Source: Panorpa germanica (Eukaryota > Arthropoda > Insecta > Mecoptera > Panorpidae). From it: a DNA stretch of 64,000 nt. The notes below the pieces were generated by a model. The model made no database searches and was not told the DNA's origin. It saw nothing but the letters and a program-made list of their open reading frames with translations. Location of the stretch: assembly GCA_963678705.1 (NCBI GenBank), contig OY783223.1:1302001-1366000 (forward strand). Reading direction: 5' to 3'. Positions within the stretch are counted from its first letter, which is position 1, and every line of letters starts with the position of its first letter. Both the position numbers and the translations under genes were made by a program. Below are positions 31,707 through 40,958 of this stretch, piece after piece.

Positions 31707-32409
31707 ATGCCGAAAAAAAAAATATTCCAAGAATTATCAAAAAGTCAAAAAAATAAACGTTTACGCAACTTTTCCATCTTTGCTCAAATTTACCCTAAAG
31801 TTTCTCGGCCATTTGTTATAGGAATATATCATGGCTATGAAAAACCCAATAGTTGCAAATTATTTTTGGAAGAATTTTTAAATGAGTATAAAAAATTAAA
31901 TACAAAAGGATTTAATTACAAAAACCGGAATTTTAACGTCGTCATAAGGGCCGTTATCTGTGATAGTCCAGCAAGGTCCTTCGTCACTTGTACAAAATCA
32001 CACAATGGATATTATGGATGCGTAAAATGTAGAGAAGAGGGTGATTACAAAAATCATAGAATGTTATTTCTAAACGTAAATGCACCTTTACGTACAGATC
32101 AAAATTTTATTGATCGTATTGATGAAGATCATCAATACTGGCCAATCACCATTTGAAGAAGCAGGTATAGGCATGGTTTCACAGTTCCCGATTGACTACA
32201 TGCACAACTGCTGTCTTGGAGTGATGAAAAATTTTTTGACAATATTTGTAAAAGGTCCTCATACACATAAATGGTCAGCAAAACAAATTGAGGAAATTTC
32301 TGAGCAGTTAATGGAAATTGCAAAATGGATTCCACAAGAATTCGCAAGAAAACCACGCAAGTTGAAATATGTAGATAGATTTACATCTCATGATGTAGTT
32401 CTGCATTAG
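31707..32409 (+). pseudogene. CACTA/EnSpm-like (Tnp2-type) transposase fragment
   Basis: Frame 1 (31707 to about 32130) contains RPFVIGIYHGYEKPNSCKLF, NFNVVIRAVICDSPARSF and HNGYYGCVKCREEGDY. A one-base shift near 32130 leads to GMVSQFPIDYMHNCCLGVMK and EFARKPRKLKYVDRF, stopping at 32409. The order I-C-D-x-P-A-(K/R)-S, G-x-x-x-C-x-K-C and F-P-(L/I)-D-Y-M-H-x-x-x-L-G is that of the transposase family annotated in many insects as transposase-domain proteins related to Tnp2 of CACTA elements. N- and C-terminal parts are absent. Terminal CACTA repeats were not found. Confidence 0.65.
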
Positions 32410-34501
32410 TAGGATATGTCAGAATCTATTCATCGGCATATTTTCGAAATATCATACTTAAAGAACATGCAAAAAAATAAAAATTGATTTTTTGATAAAT
32501 CTAACTGCACCGTAGCCCTTAAGAAAAAATATAAAACAATAGCTTTTGTGATCCGCTTAAAAGAATTGATTAAACTATTTGTATTTGAAATAAAATTAAG
32601 GACAATGTACTTTTGAGATAATAGAGATTGTTTAAAATTTTAGGGGTATTTGAACATGGACGTCCGACGACTAATTACCTTGGTGCAGTCAAATCCTATT
32701 TTATACGAATCGAATCGAATCGAATCGAATCGAGTCGAATCGAATAAGAGAAACTCATAGTACCATCAGGTTCTTTTGATTAAGAGTGATTTACATAATA
32801 TCTCGTTAGACATATTTCATAATTTAACTAATTTTTTGTTATAAAATAAATGTTGGAAACTTCTATGATTTTTTTAACGATATTAATACAATTATTTTTA
32901 TAATATCGTTATATTTAATAAATATTCTACCTGAAAATAAAATTTTGTTACGTTAAATATATTTTTTTTCAATTTTATGCCACTCACTACCATTCCCATA
33001 TTTTGACCTTTAATTTCCTCATAAACCTTCCTAGTAAATTAGAAAATTTAACTAAATCATAGTTTTGATAAAAGAAAGGGTGATAATAAAATCAGGTTTT
33101 AAAAACGTAACATGTTTTATATATCATTTTCTTGATGTTTTTTTTACAATATTTTTTATTATTTAATATTGCTTATTGATAATGAAATGTAAGCTGCACA
33201 TTATATTATACATTTTAAAAAATCTAAAAAACTTAACCAAAAAATTTCAGTCTGTATGAAAAATAATTATTTCACAATTACCGAAATTGTGTTACAATAA
33301 AAATGTAAATATTCAGTAATAAATATATCATGCTTGTTACGTCATTCAAATTTTCCAAAAAAAAAAAAGGATCACAATTAGTACATTGACTAAATTTGTT
33401 TCGTTTTAGGCAATTAATTTGGTGTTTTACATACAGAATTTTTATAAAGCATCATTATAACAACGAATTGTGAGTTATGTAGCATTTACATTTTATTTAT
33501 GTTTTTGTAATGTTTTTCCTAGAAACCAGATAAAATCGATTGGTGAATGTGTTTCATAGAACAAGACGTTAAAAAACACTTACAAGTTGCATTACAGATG
33601 ATATAGACTGTAAACAAACTAGTTTCAATGCCAGTTATATCATCTACGACCTCCTGATAATGTTGGCAGTTCCATGGTATATGAGTTACACGTCTACATT
33701 GTAAATATTAATCTTTGATAATATTGGCCTATAATTGGTTATACTCATATATCCCAGTTAAAACACGGCTGATCTGAAATGTGACCATCACACAATTTTT
33801 GTAAATGTTGAATCGTATATATCTTTCGATAATTAATAGTCATATTTTTTCTTACATAAATTAAAAATTATTTTAAAAGAAAACGTTTGAGAATCTGTGG
33901 AATGTTTAAAACTAAATAATTAAAGTTGTAGGGATAACTATTAATTAAAAACGTAATTGCAGTGTTATTTGTGTTGCATCAATTCAGGCGAATTATTATA
34001 GTGTCGATATGTGAATGATATGTGAACAAATTGGAATAATAATTTTGTTGATTTTATAACGGGTTCAAAAAATTCATGCATCTTTTTTTCACAATTTCTT
34101 TTTATTGTTTTCTTAGATTATTTTCATGCAGTTCAATTCAATTGTTTATTACCTCTGATTAATTTAGACATGTTAAGCTATACTTTCTTTAATTTACAAA
34201 TACAAATTATCATTTTTTTGTGCACCATTTTTGTTTTATGCGATTTTGAAAGTTCATATTTTACAGATATGTAGTGTAAACTACATTGCTGACTAATAAA
34301 TGTATGTTTATGTTTTATACAACCAATGAGAAAGAGCGTACGACTTAGATAAAAAATTGATTATATGTATTACTTTATATATAAAAAATATACTTTATGT
34401 ATAAAAAGTGAAATAAAATAATTGTATATAATTAAAAAGTATTTAATATTAATTATTTAAAAAAGTATATTAGTTGATAAAGGTAATAAAAAGTACAAAA
34501 G
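32410..34501. other. 2.1-kb AT-rich non-coding stretch
   Basis: No ORF, splice-linked coding pieces or transposon termini were recognised, apart from a short CGAAT microsatellite at 32706-32745. Confidence 0.5.
32706..32745. repeat. (CGAAT)8 microsatellite
   Basis: Eight tandem CGAAT pentamers, the sixth reading CGAGT. Confidence 0.9.
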
Positions 34502-34567
34502 ATTTGAACATGTGACCTCCTGGGTCAAAAGAAATGCCTTTGCCAAGTACGCTAGAAGAGCTAGCCA
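34502..34567 (-). other. tRNA-like sequence (tRNA pseudogene or SINE head)
   Basis: On the minus strand the order is TAGCGTACTTGGCAAAGGC (A-box and D-arm shape), then an anticodon-like arm CATTTCTTTTGACCCAGGAG, then GGTCACATGTTCAAATC (B-box and T-arm). The T-loop TTCAAAT is good, but the anticodon stem has mismatches and the acceptor ends do not pair well. I read it as a decayed tRNA gene or the head of a tRNA-derived SINE. Confidence 0.45.
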
Positions 34568-34846
34568 AAAAAATTCTAATTAGAGTAAGATACGAGTATT
34601 TAATAAATAAAAGTAATAACTTTTATAAAATGCTTGATACTATACTTTTTCCAGTCGAGTTGTAACGCTTGAAGCGAACGGTTCGAATAGTTTTTGATAA
34701 TAATTAATAGCAGCTGTATTATTATAATTTAAACATCAATAGAATTTTTTGTTGTTTTTTATTTTATTTTTTGTTTAATTTTTTTAAATTTTATTTTAGT
34801 GAAGTGAAAATTTTATTTTTTTGTTAGTTACTGGTTACAAATAAAT

Positions 34847-36296
34847 ATGGACGGGGCAGGGGCCCCATTAAAGACTTATAATCTACTTGTAGATAGAATA
34901 AATAATATAACAAGTGATAATGATACTAGTGTTTCATATTTAGCCAGTAATACAACTAAAACATTCGTAACAAATCTTTACAACACAGAAAATACCAATT
35001 CAGTTTACAAGGTCATAATTACCAAAAAAGTAAACAATGACTTAAAGTATAATTTCAGTTGTTTAAAACTAGGACAATTAATATGTAAGATAAGTGATAA
35101 AAAAGACATTATAGATATAAAAAAAGTTGGGAAAAACAAGGTTATAGTTCAATGTGCCACAGCTAGTTTAGCTAATAAATTTGTTACCGATTCAACGCTA
35201 AAGAAGCATGAATATGAAGCTTATATACCATATTTTTGGACAACTAAAGCCGCAATCATTAAAGGTGTGGATTTGGATGTTTCGGAAGAAGATTTACTTA
35301 ACAATATAGAATGTGCACCGTTTAAGGTGAAAAGAGTGCAACGTTTAAATAGGAAAACCACAGAGGACAATAATATTAAATATGTTCCTTGTACAACAAT
35401 AAAAGTGTTCTTTGACGGTTTGACGCTGCCTGAATACGTGTACATTTGGAGAGTAAGGAAAACGTGTGAACCATATATTCTCCCCTCTATTCAATGTCAT
35501 AACTGTTTAAGATATGGTCATTCTTCTAAATTCTGTAGATCTAAATTCACAATCTGCAAATTTTGTGGAAACAATGATCATAAAAATAATGAATGTAAAG
35601 CGGAATCACATTATTGCTTTAATTGTAAGGGTGAGCATCAAGCTATGGACATTAATTGCCCGGAAAGAGAAAAACAAAGAAAAATTAAGGAAGTAATGGC
35701 TCAGCACAATCTAAGTTTTCAGGAAGCAAGGCTGGAAATAGACGGAAATGGAAATAAGGACTACCTATACTCCGTAAGAACTGAAAAGATTCGATTTATT
35801 TAATAATTTTAATAATAATTTCCCTACAATTGAAATAGACAACAATACTAAATACAACATTCCAGCATACAAACCGAAACCATTAACAAGGAGAAACAAT
35901 AAAAAAACAACAACGATTCATAATAACAAACCACCAACTCACGTTCAAACTGATAATCATTATAATACAAATAAAGACAGAGATTCCGTATCAGCAGTAA
36001 CGAAGAAAAGAAGAATGGATCTAATTACTAATACCCCATCAGATAATGTAGAACTTTTGAACGAAATGTTAAAAAAAGTTAACACTTTAATTGAAAGATC
36101 GAGTTGCTCCAATGATACTAACACAAATAAGTCAAATCAACATATAGAAAATAAATCACAATACTGTTCGTCTTCTGCAACAAACAGAGAAACCCTGCAT
36201 GAAATAGATAATTACACAAGTAAAACTAAAGAGAGATATAATTTAAGAAGCAATAGTCATAACAGAACCGATAAGATTCAAGGATCAACTTTATAA
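34847..36296 (+). pseudogene. I-clade LINE ORF1 (three CCHC knuckles), one frameshift
   Basis: The frame from ATG 34847 encodes an RNA-binding Gag-like protein. Three zinc knuckles lie at about residues 217-276: CHNCLRYGHSSKFC, CKFCGNNDHKNNEC and CFNCKGEHQAMDINC. A one-base slip near 35785-35800 ends this frame at 35803, while the +1 frame stays open to 36296 (NNFPTIEIDNNTKYN ... KTKERYNLRSNSHN). The tail is Asn-rich and basic. With that single slip removed the ORF would be about 480 residues, normal for the clade. The slip is the only lesion seen in the element. Confidence 0.8.
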
Positions 36297-36493
36297 AATT
36301 GAATTGTTTAGGAATCCGGTTTTTAACAAACACAATAAAATATAACTTTAATAAAACTTAAAAACTATTTTATAAATACATAACTAAATTAAAATATAAA
36401 CGATAGTACATAATTATAATATACTTTATTACATATTAAAATATAGAATTAAAAAAGGAAATAAAAAAAAAAAAAAAAAAAAAAAAATAGATA
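36297..36493 (+). other. ORF1-ORF2 spacer with a 25-base poly(A) run
   Basis: The 197-bp spacer is AT-rich and ends in A25 at 36463-36487, six bases before the ORF2 start codon. Internal poly(A) of this length is unusual for a LINE and may influence reinitiation on ORF2. Confidence 0.8.
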
Positions 36494-39400
36494 ATGTATA
36501 ATATTATTCAATGGAATTGTAGAGGAGTCAGACACATTAAAGAAGAACTTCAATATATGTTACGGAAACATAATATACATATATGCATTTTATCAGAAAC
36601 ATTTTTAACAAATGCTTGCAATTTCAACATAAAAGGATATTTTATTGAAAGAAAAGATAGAATGCAGCAAACAAACTACAATCCTCATGGGGGGGTCGCT
36701 ATTTTAATTCATAAATCAATAAAATATAAACGAGTAATGTTAAACAATCCATTTAATTCAGTCGAAATAACAGCTATCACTATAACAGCTAACAAAAATG
36801 AAGAAATATGTATCTTATCCATCTATGCCAAACCTAACCATAATCTATCAAATCTAAATTGGTCTCATATAAAACAACAAATAAATGTACCTGTTATAAT
36901 AGCCGGAGATTTCAACGCCACTCACCTTGCTTGGGATATATATTGTCCAGGGAGTTTCTATGAAGGTAACGAACTCCTAGAATTTATAGAAAACGAAAAT
37001 CTACATATTCTCAATGATGATAAAGCAACTAGGGTTAGCAGTCCAAACTATAGAAACAGCATATTAGATCTCACTATAGTATCTCCAAGATTAACTCAAC
37101 AAATTACTTCATGGCAGGTACTAAAAGATAGTATGGGTAGTGATCATTTTCCAATATATTTTTGTTTAGAAGACAATTCTAATAGACAAACTTCTGAACA
37201 TATTACTAGAAGAAACTTCCGAAAAGTCGATTGGGTGGGATATAGAATAGATATAGAAGAAAAAATTTCAAATATAAATTTAATTGAAGGGTCCGAAAAT
37301 AACGAGATAGAAGAAACATACTCACAATTTACAGAGATTATAAATAATTCCGCTAATGAAAACATATCAAATACCACAGTTTACAACATAACCCCCAGAA
37401 AAATAAAACCGACTTGGTGGGATACAGAATGTAATAAATTTATTGCCCAAAGACAATTAGCATTAACAACCTTCAACAGAAATATGACAATAGATAATTA
37501 CTTAATGTATAAAAAACAACAAGCAAAAACCAGACGCTATTTTAGGGCTCGAAAAAAAATTGAATGGCAGAAATTTTGTGAAACGTTAAATCCATACAGG
37601 ACAACAAACACTATATGGGAAAATATAAGAAAAGTTAATAATAAAAATTATAGTAAAAAGAAAATAAGTGATGACGAAAATTGGATAGATGAATTTATTG
37701 CTAATAAATTCCCACAAAACCACCTAAATATTACAATCCCAAACACTTCAACCATAAAAAACCAATTCCTTGATAAATCTATCAAAATTAATGAAGTAAA
37801 TTTCGCTTTAAACCATAATAAAAATAGCAGCACAGGACATGACAGAATAAACTATAAAATGATACAAAATCTTCCACTGAACGCAAAAATTTATCTTACC
37901 CAAATTTACAATCTCTCACTAAATTCTGCAAACATACCTGAAGATTGGAAGAAACATATAGTGGTACCGATCCTAAAACCCACCAAGGACCCAAATTACG
38001 AAGAATCATACAGACCTATAACATTATTATCATGCCTTGGAAAAACGATGGAAGCAATAATCAAAAACAGATTGGAATGGTATATTGAACATCATAAAAA
38101 ATTACCTGACCTACAATTTGCTTTCAGAAAAGCTATGAGTACTCAACACAATCTTAACATTCTGAACATGGATATACAAAAAACTTATAGCAGAAATCAT
38201 TACATGATTGCTGCTTTTATTGACATCGAAGCAGCATATGACAACGTAAATCTCCTAATATTGAAAGAAAAGATGGAAAGTTTAGGAATTTCATCGAAAA
38301 CAACAAACTGGATTATAAATTACTTTCAACACCGAAAAATAACCATCAGATACAACAACAAGTTAACGGGTCCTATAAATTGCAATCACGGTATTCCACA
38401 AGGTTCAATCATTGCCCCTTTATTGTTTAATATATATACTAAAGATTTAACATCAATATCAGATAACAATACAACAGTACTTATGTATGCTGATGATATA
38501 GTAATTTATAGTGGAGGTCATACTCTAGAAATAGCTCAAAAGAGACTCCAAATCAATCTAAATAAACTGGTCAGTATGTTATCAGATATCAAATTGAATA
38601 TATCTTTAGAAAAAAGTAAATTAGCCATATTTACAAGACATAGAATAATCTGTAGCCCAAAAATAAACATTAGAAACAAGATCATTATTGTAAGTGCTAA
38701 CATAAAATTTCTGGGTGTATTCTTCGATACAAAAAGTACATGGTCAAAACAAATTGATTTCATTATTACCAAAATGCACAAAGGACTAAGTCTAATGCGA
38801 TGTCTGGCCGGATACAAATGGGGTGCACACCCTTTAACTTTAATAAATATATATAAAGCTATAGTAAGACCACATATAGATTATTCTAGTACCTTGATCT
38901 GTACCGCTAATAATATGAGGAAGAAAAAGATTGAAATAATTCAAAATAAATGTTTAAGAATAATTTTAGGAGTAATGCAATCAACTCCCTCACAAATTCT
39001 AAATTTTGAAACTAATATAACTCCTGTCAACATAAGGATACAACAAATTGCAGACAATTTTTACTGCAAAAACATTCTAAACTCATTTGAACCAATATCC
39101 TCAAGAATCGAAGTACTTCGTGAATTATACGATAATCCCTATTGGTTAATGAAAAATAAACCTGCACTTCTAGAAAGCTATGACAGATACAACAACTTAA
39201 ACATAGAATCATACAAAATCACACCTTATTTTAAATTTACATTAGAGACAAGTATATTCAAAATAAATACAGAAACAAGCTACTTCGAAAAGAATGACAA
39301 CAACTTAATTACACAAAAGAGGTATATGGAGTATATTGGGAAAGATGGAATAAATTGGGATTTATGGTTCACTGACGGTTCCTTGCAAAAAGATACTAAT

Positions 39401-40216
39401 TCTGGGGGAATAGGAATATATAACCAAAGTAACAATCTACAATACAAATATAAAGTAAATAATGTTAAAAGTTCATATTCCGTAGAATTAATAGCGATCA
39501 TGAAACTAATAGAAATACTGCAAACTAAAGATAGTATAAATATATTAATAATCACAGACTCTAATAGTGTATGTCAATCTTTAAACAACAACATTTTTAA
39601 AAATAATAACAACTACAAGATTTGTTCAATTAAAAAATATCTTTTAAAATCAAAGAATAGAGGTATAAATATTAAAATCCTATGGATCCCCGGTCACTCT
39701 GGTATAAAAGGAAATGAAATTGCTGACAAACTTGCAAAGGAAGCTTGCCTTAATGGGGAATTCCTTGATATCAAATGGAATTATAAAGATGTCAAAATAA
39801 TTGTCAATGAAAGAAGTAATATAGACTGGCAGGTTAACTACAAGCAAAGAAGTGAAACTACAGGTAAACAATTCTTTTCAAATAACCCAAAAATACTAAA
39901 GACATTATGGTTCACAAAAGATCACTCCCGAAGATTCATAACAACAATGACGCGAATCAAAACAGGCCATTGCAGAGTTCCATTTCATTTACACAAAATA
40001 AATTTATTGAGAACCCCAAATTGTATATGTGACGAGGAGGGAACATTAGATCATGTTATTTTAGGATGCAGACTATTAAAAAAAGAAATTGACGATTTGA
40101 TGTACAACTTAGCTGAGGAGGCTTCTTTTCCCGCAAACATATCCTACCTGATTAGTATAGAAGAATGCTCAAAGAAAATCTATAATTTCATAATAGCTAA
40201 TAAAATTGAAATATAA
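36494..40216 (+). CDS. I-clade LINE ORF2: endonuclease, reverse transcriptase, RNase H
   Basis: The intact 1240-residue ORF begins MYNIIQWNCRG. The AP-type endonuclease has LSETFL, AGDFNATH and GSDHFPI. RT motifs follow: SSTGHDRINY, ESYRPITLL, AAFIDIEAAYDNV, GIPQGSIIAPLLF and YADD at residues 665-668. RNase H shows WFTDGSLQ (D961), ELIAI, ITDSNSV and WIPGHSGIKGNEIADKLA. A C-terminal cluster CICDEEGTLDHVILGC provides the usual zinc-binding tail. The protein nicks target DNA and copies the RNA in place. No stop or frameshift is present, so the enzyme may be functional. Confidence 0.93.
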   Translation: MYNIIQWNCRGVRHIKEELQYMLRKHNIHICILSETFLTNACNFNIKGYFIERKDRMQQTNYNPHGGVAILIHKSIKYKRVMLNNPFNSVEITAITITANKNEEICILSIYAKPNHNLSNLNWSHIKQQINVPVIIAGDFNATHLAWDIYCPGSFYEGNELLEFIENENLHILNDDKATRVSSPNYRNSILDLTIVSPRLTQQITSWQVLKDSMGSDHFPIYFCLEDNSNRQTSEHITRRNFRKVDWVGYRIDIEEKISNINLIEGSENNEIEETYSQFTEIINNSANENISNTTVYNITPRKIKPTWWDTECNKFIAQRQLALTTFNRNMTIDNYLMYKKQQAKTRRYFRARKKIEWQKFCETLNPYRTTNTIWENIRKVNNKNYSKKKISDDENWIDEFIANKFPQNHLNITIPNTSTIKNQFLDKSIKINEVNFALNHNKNSSTGHDRINYKMIQNLPLNAKIYLTQIYNLSLNSANIPEDWKKHIVVPILKPTKDPNYEESYRPITLLSCLGKTMEAIIKNRLEWYIEHHKKLPDLQFAFRKAMSTQHNLNILNMDIQKTYSRNHYMIAAFIDIEAAYDNVNLLILKEKMESLGISSKTTNWIINYFQHRKITIRYNNKLTGPINCNHGIPQGSIIAPLLFNIYTKDLTSISDNNTTVLMYADDIVIYSGGHTLEIAQKRLQINLNKLVSMLSDIKLNISLEKSKLAIFTRHRIICSPKINIRNKIIIVSANIKFLGVFFDTKSTWSKQIDFIITKMHKGLSLMRCLAGYKWGAHPLTLINIYKAIVRPHIDYSSTLICTANNMRKKKIEIIQNKCLRIILGVMQSTPSQILNFETNITPVNIRIQQIADNFYCKNILNSFEPISSRIEVLRELYDNPYWLMKNKPALLESYDRYNNLNIESYKITPYFKFTLETSIFKINTETSYFEKNDNNLITQKRYMEYIGKDGINWDLWFTDGSLQKDTNSGGIGIYNQSNNLQYKYKVNNVKSSYSVELIAIMKLIEILQTKDSINILIITDSNSVCQSLNNNIFKNNNNYKICSIKKYLLKSKNRGINIKILWIPGHSGIKGNEIADKLAKEACLNGEFLDIKWNYKDVKIIVNERSNIDWQVNYKQRSETTGKQFFSNNPKILKTLWFTKDHSRRFITTMTRIKTGHCRVPFHLHKINLLRTPNCICDEEGTLDHVILGCRLLKKEIDDLMYNLAEEASFPANISYLISIEECSKKIYNFIIANKIEI

Positions 40217-40350
40217 ACTGTATTTTATTATTAATATCGACATTATTATTATGTAAATATTTTAAATAATTATTGTAAAGTTTTTATGTAATGGCAAGCA
40301 GGTTGAATAAGCCAAAGCTTTTTTAATAAAAAAAAAAAAAAATATATATA

Positions 40351-40958
40351 TGTGGAAAACGAGAGTACAATGCCACCTCTGATGTGGAAACGAGAGCTAT
40401 CCAACTTCTTATGTGGAAAACAATAACCAATCCGCTAATCTGGTGTGGAATCAAGGTACTCTTGTTTAATTTAGGGCAATGTCAATTCAATTAATATTCA
40501 ACTACGTAATATCTTAGTTGGTTTGTCAGGATGATAAAGAATCACATAATTGGTTTAATACATTTATTGAATAAAATAATAACGATGATAATAATAATGA
40601 TAATAATAATGATACAATATAAACGTTGGTGTTTACTTTACAAATACAGAACAATGAATGCACAAACAACCTTAAATTCTAGCTAATATATACTCGGTCC
40701 TACATTAGTTTTTTCAGCTTGGCTTAAAAGGTTTGTTATTTTAATTCTAAGAATACGCCTGGTTAATTTCAATAACACATCCCCTCATGTATTCAATCAG
40801 TGGTTTAAAGTTCCACACATTATAATTGCTTTTAACTTGTCACTTGGTTTCTACTTAAAATATATACCCTCATTAATCACACTATTTTACGACTTTTCTA
40901 GCTCGGGTGTTATAGTTACGCCTACTTTGTACGCTTGATGTATTTTTACGATCCTACA
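40351..40958 (-). repeat. 3' LTR of the minus-strand element (608 bp)
   Basis: Ends are TGT...ACA. The last 110 bases of the LTR (plus coordinates 40351-40460) contain four TGTGGAAAACGAG-like words. The ORF stop codon (40954-40956) lies just inside the LTR. Confidence 0.92.

Larger units (their letters stand above)
34640..40345 (+). mobile_element. Full-length or nearly full-length I-clade LINE
   Basis: Two ORFs, a 5' leader from about 34640 and a 3' tail (AATAAA then A15 and TA repeats, 40322-40350) make an almost complete element. Features of the I clade are three CCHC knuckles in ORF1 and an endonuclease, RT, RNase H and C-terminal zinc-binding region in ORF2. A target duplication could not be set because the right flank is a TA repeat into which an LTR element has inserted. 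Confidence 0.85.

Noticed and set aside
34502-34567. Functional tRNA gene
   Set aside because: The boxes are tRNA-like but the anticodon and acceptor stems do not pair properly; kept only as a tRNA-like relic.
36463-36487. Poly(A) run as the 3' tail of a separate processed pseudogene
   Set aside because: It lies between ORF1 and ORF2 of one LINE with no foreign coding sequence or duplication around it.
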